Position numbers and translations under genes: made by a program | Source: Rutidosis leptorrhynchoides | Lineage: Eukaryota > Streptophyta > Magnoliopsida > Asterales > Asteraceae | NCBI RefSeq assembly: GCF_046630445.1 | Contig: NC_092333.1 | Coordinates: 312,261,001-312,325,000 of the forward strand | Length of the DNA: 64,000 nt | Reading direction: 5' to 3' | Notes under the pieces: model-generated | Database searches by the model: none | Seen by the model: the letters and a program-made list of their open reading frames with translations, nothing else | Told to the model about the DNA's origin: nothing | Part shown: piece after piece, positions 38,116 through 51,085 of the stretch | How positions within the stretch are numbered: position 1 is the first letter of the stretch | How the letters are laid out: each line of letters opens with the position of its first letter

Positions 38116-38245
38116 GGGGGATGATTCTAACACACACTTTTTTGATCCTCACACACCTATTTTAACCTTTTACTCTTCTAATAATACTCCATTTCTTTAA
38201 ATTGGTGTGTGAGGATCAAAAAAGTGTGTGTGAGAATCATCCCCC
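38116..38245. mobile_element. 130-bp MITE (Tourist-like) inside the T 3' LTR
   Basis: Terminal inverted repeats of 42 bp (38116-38157 and 38204-38245), 41 of 42 positions pairing, starting GGGGGATGATTCT. Flanked by TAA on both sides, the 3-bp duplication typical of PIF/Harbinger-derived MITEs. The matching position in the T 5' LTR (near 53684) has no insertion, so it arrived after T. Confidence 0.85.
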
Positions 38246-38248
38246 TAA

Positions 38249-38249
38249 C

Positions 38250-38320
<71 letters not shown>
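38249..38320. repeat. (AAT)n microsatellite in T 3' LTR
   Basis: About 24 units; the same locus in the T 5' LTR has about 75 units. Confidence 0.95.
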
Positions 38321-38323
<3 letters not shown>

Positions 38324-38384
38324 TAAAAATAAAAATAAAGAAAGAAAGACTACCTCATAAAAAATTCGGCCTGAAAACAATATA

Positions 38385-38455
38385 GTGGCCCTGGAAGGGC
38401 TCGAACCTGTGACCCTTCGCAACCCGAACACTCATTTAACCATTGCTCCATTACT
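38385..38455 (-). repeat. tRNA-like (SINE-like) block in T 3' LTR
   Basis: Minus strand: A-box-like TGGTTAAATGAG (38442-38431) and B-box GGTTCGAGCC (38407-38398), then a T-rich body and (TTA)n. Not a foldable tRNA gene. Confidence 0.5.
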
Positions 38456-40106
38456 GTCTTTCTTATTATTATCAGTTTCTAATTTTATTTAACCCTCATT
38501 ACTTATATTTCCTTTTCTTCCTTCTTCTTCCTACTAATCGAACGACCAGGGAATAACAACCATAACACAAATCGATTTTTAAATACTCCAAACTAATCTT
38601 AAACTAATATATATCAATGTTTGTATTAATTTAAAATGAAAATCATAAAAAAAAAATTAAAAACATTGCTGCTGTGTTACGGTATAAAAAAGAAAAAAAA
38701 ATTTTGATTTTCAACTTGGAGTACGTATTAGCCAAAGTTTATAACACACATTAAGTTTCAAATCACTCCTACAAACTTTAACAATCGTCAATTTAAAAGA
38801 AAACTGCAAAACAAGTTCGAATTTTGACAAAGAACAATTATTGACTTTTGAAAACGAAATCTTTGACTCTGAAATTCTCCATTTATAAATTGATTTGGAA
38901 TCCAAGAGTTTACAGACAGTTTCAATGAAGCAATCCTAACAACATAGCATTTCTAGAATTTTAAATTAGTTAAAAAATCGCGTTTTGGAAAAATGGAGTA
39001 AGAACAGGGACCGACGGCTTTTTCTTGTATTTTGATTTTACTTTTTGAGTTATAGAAGTGTTTAGCTTTGGATATCGTTTACTTAAGACTTAATAAAGTT
39101 GGTGGGATTGATTTGCCTGTACTGTTGAGTGATTTGGACGCATAACAATTTACAGACGGGATCAAACAAATCAGAAAAAAATGAATAAAAATCGAAACAG
39201 AAGGATTGTGACCTTCAACTGATTTTGTATTGATACTGTGATGCGATTCTATTTGTGATTCAGTTTAAAGATAAAACAAAGAATCAACTGCAGCTTTGAT
39301 AGTAATAGATAACAAAATCGTACCAGGGTTATTTTTTTTTATATAATTTATATAATTGAATTAATATTACTAACTAAAAATATAATTATAATCACATCAC
39401 ATTAATAATAATAACTAAAAGTAATAAAAATACTAATAATAATAGTAATAGCATTAATAATAATATTAATGGTAATAATATCAAAATAATACCTAATAAT
39501 AATAAGTATTTGATAAGAACAATAATAATATGCCATAATAGTATTAATTTTGGTGAGATTGAAAATGACAAAATTATTAATGGTATTTATAATAATAATG
39601 ATATAACAAATTTAATATATATTAAAATAAAAGAGAATATAATGATTTTTAATATTCCTATTAATACTAATACTAAGAGTAATATAACAATTTCATATAA
39701 TAAATTTCATATTATAATTCTTAATGCTATTAATACTAATAGTTATAATAATATGACAACTATAATTAAATTTGTAATATATTAATATTATTAGTAGTAA
39801 TGAAAGTAATAACAATATTTCCATAACAGCTATGTCTTTAACTTGTAATCATATTTACTATAACACAATTATATATTATTAATTATATTATACTTAATAA
39901 TTATATGATGACATATGTTGAATATTTATTATTTATACTCTTTAATATAATTATAATATATACATATAATCAGTAATTATGTATAGAGTTCATATCTATA
40001 TATATATTTTTTCATTTTTATCACCAACTTAATTATTCTGTATATTACTTTACATATTAACTTCTAATGATTCAATTATATTTTTATTATTTCCATTACT
40101 TACATT

Positions 40107-40108
<2 letters not shown>

Positions 40109-40182
<74 letters not shown>
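40109..40182. repeat. (TA)n microsatellite in T 3' LTR
   Basis: About 37 TA units near the inner LTR end. Confidence 0.95.
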
Positions 40183-40189
<7 letters not shown>

Positions 40190-40380
40190 TTATTTATTTA
40201 TTTATTTATTTATTTACAAACAATTGTTCGTGAATCGTCGGGAATAGTCAAAGGGTAATTGATTACATGAATACAGATTTTCAAACTTTCGAGACTCAAC
40301 ATTACAGATTTTTGCTTATCGTGTCGGAACCATATAAAGATTAAAGTTTAAATTTGATCGGAAATTTCCGGGTCATCACA

Positions 40381-43300
40381 GTACCTACCCGTTAAAAGAA
40401 ATTTCGTCCCGAAATTTGATCGAGGTCGTCATGGCTAACTATAAAAATGTTTTCATGACAAATATGAGTAGATAAATAGAGTTTTATCATTATTGATTAA
40501 TATAGATAAAACAATTCGATCATGTGAAACGTACGAGTGAAGCTATCACCAAAGAGTGAAAGGAGTAGGTATAGATTCGTCATATCTTTTGACGTAGATA
40601 GGATTGATTTCCCAAGTTCAAGAGATTTGGAGAAAATCTTCGTAATAAGATTTGATTCTTCGGTAATCAAGGGAATTAGGATCCTCTTTAAATGCGATCA
40701 TCGGTTTTGATTAATCTGTCGGATATCTTACTATAAATCCACTCCCGTCGTTTCCTTACAACTCACACCTTCTATTCTTTCTCCTCAATTCATACTTTAA
40801 AGCATTCATTAATATGCTTCATCCCGTTCTGATCCTTGATATACTCTTAACTTTCATATCTGTCATTCTTCTCTTTCATCTACCACCGGAGGATTTTATT
40901 TACTTTTACTATTACCTTGGGGTTATAGTGTTTTTAATTCTCCCGTGCCTTTATGTGGCAATACGTATTGATATGCACGGTTTATAATTTATGTGTTGTT
41001 GTCGAGGTTTATATCTTTCCTTATTTTTCGAAGTCCATGTTTCTGTTTCCTATAATCATTGTCATCCACAGTTAATGCCCTCTCTCCTATTTGCTGCGGT
41101 TTATACCCCCATTTATACTTCAAAACTTCATTCGTTCGTTTCCTCTTCTTGTCATTAAGCATCGCATGAAATGGTCCAGAATTCGCAGGTATGAAGTTTT
41201 GGATGAGCATAGTTAATGTTTTAAGAAGAGAATCGTAATGGCACGATCTTGATTTGGTAAATTACCAAAATATCCGAAAAGATAGAACTATTAAGAATAT
41301 ATGTTCTTGATATGTTTAGAGATTGGGTAGAATGTAAGAGTCGTGTAAATGGCACATGATGACGGTATGTTCTGTGAATCATCACGTTCCATTAGAAACT
41401 CAGCATGAATTACTGTAATATAATCACGTTGATCAAGTGTCATTATATTATACTAACTCATGCATCAATTTCCAACACTACTTGAAAATCATTCATAATT
41501 CAAACTCAAATTCCAAAGAAATTTAGAAACTAAAGTAGTTTCCTTTATGATGTAATATAGATAGCACGAAGTGATAAATAATTTCGGACGAGAATATTTA
41601 TGAAAATATTTTCAAAAATATCGAAGATATTTATGATGATATTTTGGAATTTCTAAGTTCGATGGTTGATGAACAAAGATTTTTCGCAAGATTTTTAACA
41701 TGTGTACGGAGCAAGATATTCGTTGAAGGTTTCATCGGATCCAGAATTACTTGGATTCTTTGAATATATGGTATGGTCCGTGTATTTGGCCTTGGTCTCC
41801 TTCATGGTTTGCTCAATCTGTTTTTCAGTACCAAATTTTCTATCGAGCGTTCTTAATACTCCCTTCTTTATCATCAAACTTTTGGCCGTTTAAACCATCT
41901 ACAATTTTTCTGATTCCTCTGCATTTAATGCTACAATATCTGAATCATCGGTTATCAATCCAAGGTGGTTTCAGGAGAATTGTATTTTTAGATGATTAAA
42001 CGCTGATAGTAATATGGTGGAATATAATTATATAAAAGGTTTCCCAGTAACAATAAAAGAGCACGCATATATACCAAGATTATATAATAAGGCTAATTCG
42101 AATGATAATCGAAATTGACTTGCTGGAGCTGTGACAAAATTGACTAATTTGAAAAAGAATTGCAATGTTATTTTCGGTAATAACAATGCCAAAGGAGCTA
42201 GCACAGATACGTGTTAAACATTTACTCAGGTTCTGAGAGTTTTTCAGGTGCATAACTGTACGCATCAATCTTTTCTTCCGTAGATGAAGTGCGGTTGGTT
42301 CATCCTCTCGATTGAGGTGTTTTCATGAATCATGAATGGTTTGCACGCAGATTGGAATCGTCAAGATACAAATGAGGTTTTGAATGAAATCAAGTGGCAA
42401 ACTTGAAGAATTGTTTAGTTTCATATGTTATAATCAATATTTTAATTCAATTTGATTGTCCAATGTTCTTAGTCCACAGTCGATAGTCCACAGTTAATAG
42501 TGAAATCATTCATATATAGTTTAATATATAATATTCGAATTAATTAATATGTATCGTGACCCGTGTACATGTCTCAGACTCGATCACAACTCAAATTATA
42601 TATATTATTGTAGAATCAACCTCAACCCTGTATAGAGAACTCGTTCATTACTGCATATAGAGTGTCTATGGTTATTCCAAATAATATATATAAATGCGTC
42701 GATATGATATGTCAAAACCTTGTATACGTGTCCCGATATTTAAAGTGCGTAAAATAAATAACAGGAATTAAATAACGATAAATAAAGTGCGTAAAGTAAA
42801 TAACAGAAATTAAATGACAATAAATAAAATTTGTGAGAATGTAAATTGCGATAATTAAATTGCGATAAATAAAATGTAATCAGTTAGCTAGGAGCAATTA
42901 GCTAGGAACAGTTAGCGTGGATTCTTAACAAAATTTCTCATAGTTAATTTGTTTGTTTCTAACAAATTTTATTTTGTCAAATGTTTTCTTCATTATGCCA
43001 CTTGTTGGATTCTGATAGGTCAAAATTCAAATATGAAATTGATTGAAAATGGTTACTCTGTGTTGACAGATATGTATATTGGTGAAGGTAAGTAAGATAG
43101 TAAATGACTGTTGAATCAAATTCGAAGATTGTACAGCGTAACTTATTAATGTGAAATCTAAATATTCCTCGGGTATTACCTACCCGTTAAAATATTTTCA
43201 CCATTAACAGTTTGTACGAAAGAATTCTTTTTAATTACACTCTTTATGAAAATATACTTACATATATATTTTCTTCAGATGTAATATAGATTTAATGAGT

Positions 43301-44165
43301 TAATATGATATTAATCTCATTTGATTTTTCTGTTGAAACTAGAATAAATAATTTCTAAAACTTTAGAGATTACTTAATCGTTATGTAGAACGAAGATGAA
43401 TAATGTAGAATGATGATTAAGTTCGAGGTACAGAATGAGATGTTGAGGCATCTGATGTTGAAACTTGAGTTGTTGATGGTACTGGTGCTGTTACTGATGG
43501 TACTGTTGGAGCTGATGATGTTGTTGAAGCTGGTACATTTTGCACCATATTTTTCAAGGCTACAACTCGTGTGCGAAGCTCGTTGACTTATTACTCCGGG
43601 ATGATTGTCGGAAGGAACAAGCGAGTGAATAAAGTTTTGAATTTGAGATAGTATATAATCATAGCGAGATATTCAGAAAATGAGGGTGAAATGGTGTTTC
43701 GAATGGGTTCGCCGGTAAGTGATTCGGGTTCTTTGCCAAAAGGTGAATTCGGTTGGTGAAAAAGATCGCCTTCTTCTCGTCTCCATTGATTAAGTCGACT
43801 ACGAACTCATCAGATGAATTGGGGATGGCTGATTGATTGATTCATTCTGGTGACGCTGCTTTCGGAGCTGGAGTGGGACTCTATATCGGAATCCGAGGGA
43901 CTTGAACTAGTTGTGAGTTCCATTGCGTACGATTGAATAAAGGATTTTTCGATATGAAATGATTTTTGGATATCGGATGATATTCTAATTACATAGAATA
44001 CCTATACATAGTACGGAAGATTTCCGTAGATTACGAAGGGAATTAAGGAAACGTGTCAGATAAAGTCTACAGTAACAGATACGCTAAGATATGATTTAGC
44101 AGATACGCTAAGATATGAATTTTGGATATACACTATCTATGCAATGAATGCAGTAAGATGTGTCT
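40381..44165 (-). other. Degenerate interior of element T
   Basis: Next to the 3' LTR the plus strand reads GTACCTACCCGTTAAAAG, a segment that recurs in part at 43175. 42550-42740 is an LTR-derived block shared with P2. 42740-42870 holds imperfect repeats of AAATAAAGTGCGTAAAGTAAATAAC. Small minus frames at 40989-41210 and 41695-41877 have no recognisable domain. No pol sequence is seen. Confidence 0.55.
43433..43923 (-). pseudogene. Broken ORF in the T interior, unknown protein
   Basis: Begins MELTTSSSPSDSDIESHS (ATG at 43923) and stops after 37 codons; further along, in other frames, Ser/Thr/Pro/Val-rich coding-like sequence appears (VNELRTRVVALKNMV, then repeated PSV, APV). Biased composition on one strand suggests a former gene, perhaps gag-related by position, but I do not recognise it. 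Confidence 0.4.
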
Positions 44166-44170
44166 AGGCT

Positions 44171-44744
44171 TCTTAACACCTATTTCCTTATGAGGTAAGG
44201 CTTAGTATGTCAACAAGAGACTAGAAGTGATCTAGATTTAGGTGGGCGGAGTGTTGCCGATTGATTTTTACCCTCGGGAAATAATCCCTGCAGACCCGGT
44301 TCACAAGTGTAGAAACTTGTGGGGTGACTTAATCAATCTGTCGTTCGTAGAGCGTAAGAGTGCTAGCCGGATGACTTCTAGTGAGAGAAAGTAGAGAGAA
44401 AAAGAGAAGTGAAGTCTCAGCTCTCAAAGTTGTCAGAATATCTGAACTTGTGTAAAATGACGACCCAAGGGGTCTATTTATAGTGTCAGATCTACCAGAT
44501 TTATTTGGGGACACGTGTCAAATGATGATACGTTCTGTTACATGTGCTCCGAAATTTATACTAAATGCGGCGCTCTCCAGCCAGGGCTTATGCGCTAGGC
44601 GGCCTTCAGGGCTTACGCATGACGGAGCAGCCTGTACAGCGGAGAACGCTGGACGGACAATAACTGTTGTTTCCAGCCTTCCTGATGCTATTTTTATGCA
44701 ACTATTATGCCTTTTATGTGTGTATACGATAGGATACACCATTA
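44171..44744 (-). repeat. 3' LTR of C (family 1), 574 bp
   Basis: Plus strand TCTTAACACC to CACCATTA. On minus it has the GACACGTGTC palindrome (near 44511) and the TATAAATAGACC box (near 44480). Confidence 0.9.
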
Positions 44745-44757
44745 AGTCCCCCCAGTT
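44745..44757 (-). other. Polypurine tract of C
   Basis: AACTGGGGGGACT on minus, abutting the 3' LTR; identical to that of B. Confidence 0.88.
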
Positions 44758-44980
44758 TAAGGACTTAAGCATTTGAAAAATGATTAAGTTGTTAAACTTT
44801 TGATAATGCATGCCAAACCAGCCTGTTCATTGCCCACTTGCATCGGGGAAAACATTTTAGGCATTAAATGCAGACGAATTTTACTGACACTGTTATGATT
44901 GTCTTCTTACGGCTGAGATCATCCACGCACCTCCAGTTGTAAAAAGTATTATTTCGTACCCTTCGTTTAAACTCGCCCAT

Positions 44981-45032
44981 ACACGTGTCTCAATCATGAC
45001 CATAAAAATTGCACCGATGAACCCTTATAAAA
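44981..45032 (+). promoter_or_regulatory. Promoter of the antisense gene in C
   Basis: ACACGTGT G-box at 44981-44988 and TATAAAA at 45026-45032, 180 bp upstream of the ATG at 45212. Same G-box to TATA spacing class as in B and in the family 1 LTRs. Confidence 0.55.
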
Positions 45033-45211
45033 ACCGTCATAACCCTGTTACCATCACTTTTTTACCTTTGCCAAGATCCAAAAAGCATATTTCTCCCAAA
45101 TCTTCATCGCCTTCTTCAATCTTCAACTTTTTAAGGTTTACCGTCTTCCAAGGTCAGTACACTTCATCTTACTGCTATTTTCTTCTTGTTGATATCCGTT
45201 ACTGTATTATC

Positions 45212-47659
45212 ATGGCTTCTTCACAGAGTACTGGCCAAGAACACGCCAAGCCTTCTTCATCAAATACTGCTGACATTCCAGAAGTTAGCACGATGGCTTC
45301 ATCATTGACTAGTGAATATTTAGATGGATTAAAGATTGCCTTTCGCCATCTCAATCAATACAACCCTGTTCTTCCCACCATCGGACAAACTGCTGACAAC
45401 CCTCCCGAGGGGAAAATTACTTTATACGCTTTACAAATTACCCACAGCAACCTCCGTGTTCCCCTTACTAACTTTCTTCTTCGCCTTCTTAGATATTACG
45501 GGGCCTGTCTTAGTCAGATACATCCCCATGGTCTTCAAAAAATCATCCTTTTTGAAATGTACTGCAATGCTATTAATATAAAGCCTCACATTAATGTTTT
45601 TATCTCTTTGTTTAGAATCCGCACGATTAGCGATTGCTGGCTTACTATTGATAGTAAGAAAAATAATCATTTTGTTGGTCTAAATAGAGTTTCAAACTTG
45701 AAGGACTGGAAAAGTCCATTTTTCTTTGTTGATGAAACTGTTATTCCGGAAGAATACCCCGTTGTCCGGGAGTGGGGTGCTATTGATGCTGGCATAGGAA
45801 AGGGTGTTAAAATTTCTCCCGCAGAACAGCGGATAGTAAATAGATTGAAAGGATTCCGTATTCCACCCAGATCATACGAAAGGTATGAGGGAATCCTTGT
45901 GCTGTGCAAAGTGAGCCAAGAATGGCCAAGCAATTCTGTGCCAGTACTTCGTGAGAAAAAACAGGGTAGGATGTGATATGATCATCCTATTATATATATA
46001 GATTTTTGTCTACTGTTTGTCATGTGTACTTATATTGCTATTAATATGTAATCTTTGCAGGCAACTCCGTGATGCAGGTCAGCTCTGCTCTTTTATCCCC
46101 TGATCTTGATGATGATGTAGAGGTCACTGCTCGTGACAAAACTGTTAAAGAGCTTGAGGCGAAGAGAGTTGCAGCTGAAGCTAAAGCTGCTGCTGATGCT
46201 GAAAAGGGGAAAGAAATTGTTGTGAGCAGCTCAGACAGCGAATCCGAGTCTGATCATACAGACACTGAGCGGACAACGGATGATACCACCACCGCCGATT
46301 AGCAAACATCGGCATCAGTTGACATTACGGGTGAAACCAACCCTACTCCTCCTCCAATCCAAAAGACAAGAAAGAAGATCATAGGCTCTAAAAGGGTGAA
46401 GAGTACTGAGGAGGGCAAAAAGCAAAAACGTAGGAGAAGTATGTCCATTCTGCTCTCTTTTGAAAATGCACATGTTTTTGCTTATAACTGTTATGTTTGT
46501 TCATAATACTAATTTTTTTTTGTTAGTAATTTTAGCAGAGTCGGATGATAGCCAAGGGAAGGCTACGGAGGGCGGTGACCGGAGGCCGGAGAGGAATCTT
46601 GAAAGTGAAGGAGAGAAGGGCCTGAAAATGCCTGACCCAAACTTTGCTCCCTTCGATGAATCTGAATTTCATGAAGATAGGCCTGAAGGCAACTCTGCTT
46701 ATGATTCTCCTCTTCCTAATATCACTAATCCTGCTGTCATCTCCTCCAATGTTCAAGAGCCAACTCTTCCTGCTCATGTGAGGGCTTTGCAAGCCATCAT
46801 TGCAAACCCCGCCACTAAAGATAAAGAATTTGCAACTCTTATTCAGGTATGAACGATAAGACCCTCTGCATACATATGCTTGTAATTTATTGATGTGAGC
46901 TGTTTGAAATAACTCATAAAATTTTATTGATGTACAGGGTTGTGTTATCCCTGAGCTGAAACCCCAATTCTCTGCTCTTCGTTATCATTAACTCAGGGAA
47001 TCAACTATGGCAGCTCATGTACTGCTAACCAACCACCTGGACTCTGTACAGCAACTGCAGGAACATCAAGAGTCTATTCTTTCCTTTGCTCGTAAAGACA
47101 TAGCTGAAAGTGCAAATGCTCGTAAAAGAGCTGTTGATGCTGAGCGTGCCTTAAATGATGCGCAGAAAATAATAAAGGCTAAAGAAGTTGAGTTAAAAAG
47201 TGCTCAAGATGTTGTTGCTATTCTGCAAGGGGAAAAGGATGCTGAGCAGGTGAAAGTGGGTGAGCTGGAGAAACAGCTGAGTGCAGAGAGAGAGAGAAGT
47301 CTGCTGAGCTACTCCGGAGGGCGGAGAAAGGCGAGGGAAATTTTGCTGAGCTTAAGAAAGGTGTGCCAGGTCTGATAGCTAAGGTGCTTAGATCCAGTCT
47401 TGTAGGGAATCCCTACAATGATTATGTTGATGCTGCCTGCGCCCATGCTATTGCTGATGTGACCGGCAAGCTGTTCAAACGCCTTGCTCTCAACCAAACT
47501 CCTTCTTCTGCCATTGCCAAACTTATGCCTCCTGGTACTCAAGAAAAAGTTGATGAGGCCAAGAACAAATTGATAAATCTGAAGATAAATGTTTATGATG
47601 AAGTATGCAGCAAAGAAGACTCTTTTGCTCAAGATGTGCTTGGCGTGCAGTTTAATTGA
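45212..47659 (+). pseudogene. Antisense gene of element C: four exons, Transposase_28-like domain and coiled coil
   Basis: Exons 45212-45965, 46061-46438, 46539-46846 and 46938-47659; all introns GT-AG and the joins keep frame (phases 1, 1, 0). Exon 1 has the gypsy-type transposon-like domain (LRVPLTNFLLRLLRYYGACLS, GLQKIILFEMYCNA). Exon 2 is Ala/Glu-rich then Ser-rich acidic with a basic KTRKKIIG tail. Exon 3 is acidic and Pro-rich. Exon 4 is a coiled coil followed by GVPGLIAKVLRSSLV, homologous to the C-termini in A, B and E. Breaks: TAG at 46300-46302, TAA near 46989, and a frameshift in the GA run near 47290. Confidence 0.82.
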
Positions 47660-48678
47660 TCTTTGTAAAAATTTCAAACAATGTTTTGTAATAAATTTCT
47701 TACTGACTTTAACATTATATATATATACTGACTTTATTGTGATGACTATGTGTGCTTATATGCTTGTTGCAAATATTTTTATGCTTAACGCTTTAAAACC
47801 AATCAATTATACACCTGAGCATAAAATTTCTATACACAATTGTACAGTGTATAATTTGAGCAAATCATTTTGAAAAGTGCATAAGGTAACTCATATGTAA
47901 ATGCCTTGCAGTATCAAGAATACGATGTCTGATTACGCCTTCCATCATAAAATTAATGAGGAAGAATTATGAAGTGTTATAGAAGAATGACTATAAATCA
48001 ATAAACTCTCCGTCTTACGCCTTCAGTCATAAAGTATATGAGGAAGAATTGCTAATTATTTTGCCTTCATACATAAAATATATAACTTCGTTCTGTGAAG
48101 TAATTTTTTATAATGTTTGTCATGACAAGTATCTAAGTTTTGTATCATGCCTCGGTGTGTTCTAGTAAAACTTAAACGTTTTCTAGCCGATCCCTTGTGC
48201 CTTTACTGGCTGGCACAAAAGCTTCCGCCATCGGAGGTATTTAAAAATACGATCCTTCTGTGGGCAGGTTATAAATGTAATGTTTTACATTTGTCACAGG
48301 CAGCACTTTGTTTAAGAAAAATATAAAATTATTGTTCAGTACTGTGCAGTACATAAACGATTGATGACGACTTTTAGGTGGATCAAGCCTAATTAGTACA
48401 TCATGAATGTTTAATGTATGCAATTGCTAATGTATGCACTGCAAAATAACCACAATGGTTCACAGTAAGTTTGATAAACGCTGCTTCATCTTATAATTCG
48501 AAATGTGTTCTTCAAATGCCAAACAGGCATGAGTACAACGATTGTAAAAGACTGCTTTTATTGAAATGCTAAATGAAACTGCTCTTTATTGAAAAGATAA
48601 ACACTGTTCTTGATAACTTGTTGACAAATTGCTTCTTCATATACCGAGCGCCCAGCGCTGTCTGGCCTTCACACTTGC
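47660..48678. other. Spacer of C between protease and antisense gene
   Basis: About 1 kb noncoding, where RT, RNase H and integrase would lie in a complete element. No remnant of them seen in either strand. Confidence 0.65.
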
Positions 48679-49305
48679 TTACGGAATGAAAAACTCCTGA
48701 ACTTCTTCCTCGCTGAATAACCTATCACGCCTTCTCTGATTCATTCTGCCTTCTAGCCCATTTGCAAATGTTGATCTTTCCCTTGTTGGCTGCACATACT
48801 GTGAATGTATGGCTGCGACTCCATTTGGAGTGGGGAATCTGACCTCTGCATGGGCCGTTGAGGTTATGGCACCAAATTTTGCTATCGCTGTCCGCCCAAA
48901 AAGGACATTGAATCGAGAATTTCCATCTAGAATAGTAAAGTCAATCTTTTCTGCTCTCAATAGTGGAAATGTGCCCATAACAACTTCCAAACGAATCTGC
49001 CCCATGGCATTTATCGGTGCTCCTGTTAGTCCAGAAACTTTCAACCTCGTTTGCCTAGCTCTGCTCTGCACATGCCTTGGAAAAGTTCTCAAACAATGCC
49101 AGTAGATGATGTCAGCTTCACTTCCTGTATCTGTGTAGATACAATTGACAAACTTATTTGCTATCTCTGCTGAAATGATCACTGGTTGGACGGACAACGC
49201 CCAATTCTGAATTGGCTGAAAGATAATTGGGGCATATCTCCAGCTGTCCAAATTGCTGTTTGATGATTCACCTTCTTCATAATGACCATCGTTAATCCAA
49301 ACCAT
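48679..49305 (-). pseudogene. Protease region of C
   Basis: 208 residues with retropepsin D-T-G-S (IYTDTGSEADIIY) near residue 60, then LLRAEKIDFTILDGNSRFNVLFGRTAIAKFGAITST. Ends with a stop at FFIP; nothing of RT follows. In the same frame as the gag core upstream, separated by stops. Confidence 0.85.
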
Positions 49306-49437
49306 CCTGATTACAACTTCTGGAGTTGTCTCACGCTCTGTGATCCGTTCTCCGTTCTGTGGTTGGTTCCGATTATCTCTTCCGCCATGTTGCTCTCTTC
49401 TGTTCTCTCCACGGCGTCCTCTGCTACAATCATTCCT

Positions 49438-51085
49438 TTACCACGCAAATTTCCTGCGAGGATCATTCCTCATGTATTGTTTGCCAGGCAACAAATGATT
49501 CAATTCTCCTGCCTTGATTTTCGCTATAATTTCTCTCATCAAAGATTTGCAATTGTCCGTATCATGGTCCCAAGCCTCATGGAAATCACACCACAACTCA
49601 CTCTTTGGACCCTCCCTCTCTTCCATAGGTGATGGAGCATTGAAAGTGGTCCGAATTGGTTCAGTGAAAAGGATCTCTTTCGGCGTTTTAGTAAGCGCCA
49701 TTATCAACGGGTGCCTTTCGATTGGCCTTCTGTCGTGGTGGAAATCATTAGGGTGATTGTTTCCTCTCCATCCTCCATTTGAATTATCATTCCTTCTCTG
49801 ATTTCTGTCAAAATACCGTCCTCCGTTGTGCGGCTTGCTACTGCCACCAGTTTCAAACTTGTTTAACCCACGCTCACCAGCTCGAACATGCCTCTGTGCT
49901 ACCTCCAACGCCTGATGCAATGTTTTTGGAAAGTCATACCATAACGCATGAACAAGTGCACTAAACCGTCGCTGGTCCAGACAAAAAATGAAGCCAGATA
50001 CAAGCTGTGATTCTGGACAATCAGGGATCTTCTATACTTCAAGTGTATAACGTTTCATAAAATTTCTCAAAGATTCATTATGATGCATTGTGATCTCGTG
50101 TGCATCAAGATGAGTCAGAGTACAGCTCCGAAGATTTTGGTATTGCATCACAAATTTTACTCTCAAATCGAGAAAACTAGTAATACTCCTTGGCGGCAAA
50201 CCAGCAAACCATTCGCGTGCCATTTTCTGCAGTACCATAGGAAACATATGACACGCAGTTTCATCCTCCCAATGCTGCAACCTCATAACGCCTTCAAACA
50301 TTGTCAAAAAGTCTTCCGGATCCGTTGTGCCATCATAAACTCCAATTGTTGGTATAGCAAGATTTCTGGGCAATGGATAATTAGCAATTCGATCAATGAA
50401 ACACTGCGTTGATTCTGCCATCGCTGGTGGCTTGGTTGCTTGTTCTCCAGTAATGAGGGCAAAAAAGTTGTCCACAGCCACAGCACGGACGGCGGGCTGC
50501 GCTAAGCGTTGCTTGTATTTTTGCTGGCGCTGTCTGCTTAAGAATGTCATTTAAAAGCAACACTGCCTGCTTTTCTGACATGAACTCATCTTTGTCAATT
50601 TCATCATCAGAGTCATTATTATAACAACTCAGGTCATTATCATCCCCAGAATCATCAATAAGACTGCCCAGCTTGTCAAGTAGCCTGGATAACTTGTACT
50701 TTGACATAGATTGCCTTTTCATTATCTGCTTGTCTTTGCCATCCGCCATCCGCCGAAAAGGTATAAATGACGGACATCGCCGTGGTTGCATCAATGGTCG
50801 TCGCTCTGGATTAGTAACAAAATTTGGAAGTCTTTCTGCACTTTTAGCTGTCGCTTCTTCGATTACTGGCCTTTTCTCCGAATTAGTTGCCAAATGCTTA
50901 AGTTTTTCTGTAGTTTCAGCAACTGTTTCTTCAATCGTACCATCTAGTGGTGAAATAGGTACATCTTCAACAGTGACCATGTCGTCAGTTGATGGATTAT
51001 TGACTGCTTCAAGTACAAATGGAGCTTCAGCTGCTTTCGTTCCTTTTCCGTTTCGTGTGTTCTTTGCATTAGTAGATGGCGCCAT
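49438..51085 (-). pseudogene. Gag of C
   Basis: ATG at 51085 directly touches the LTR (MAPSTNAK). An acidic N-terminus runs to ~50500, where one frameshift leads into the retrotransposon gag core (IGVYDGTTDPEDFLTMFEGV, MAREWFAGLP), stop at 50032. The nucleocapsid part (49920-49438) is Arg/Asn/Gly-rich and carries CDFHEAWDHDTDNC, a C-x2-H-x4-H-x4-C knuckle variant, then a stop. Overall about 550 codons with one shift and two stops. Confidence 0.85.

Larger units (their letters stand above)
37956..40380 (-). repeat. 3' LTR of T, outer part lost
   Basis: Matches 53535-56004. Terminal GGGTCATCACA at 40380 joins the interior. Its other end was replaced by F. Contains a MITE absent from the 5' LTR, a shorter TAA run (38249-38320) and a TA run (40109-40182). 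A 91-codon frame at 39510-39785 is present in both LTRs but is low complexity. Confidence 0.85.

Noticed and set aside
38385..38455. Possible functional tRNA gene
   Set aside because: A and B boxes are present but no acceptor or anticodon stem can be closed, and copies sit inside LTRs; called tRNA-like only.
39510..39785. 91-codon frame kept in both T LTRs (also 55086-55361)
   Set aside because: Ile/Asn-rich, very AT-rich sequence; it is present twice because LTRs are duplicated, which is not evidence for coding.
44483..44776. Frames inside family 1 LTRs, repeated at 51398-51655
   Set aside because: They occur only because the LTR is duplicated, differ in length between copies and contain promoter sequence.
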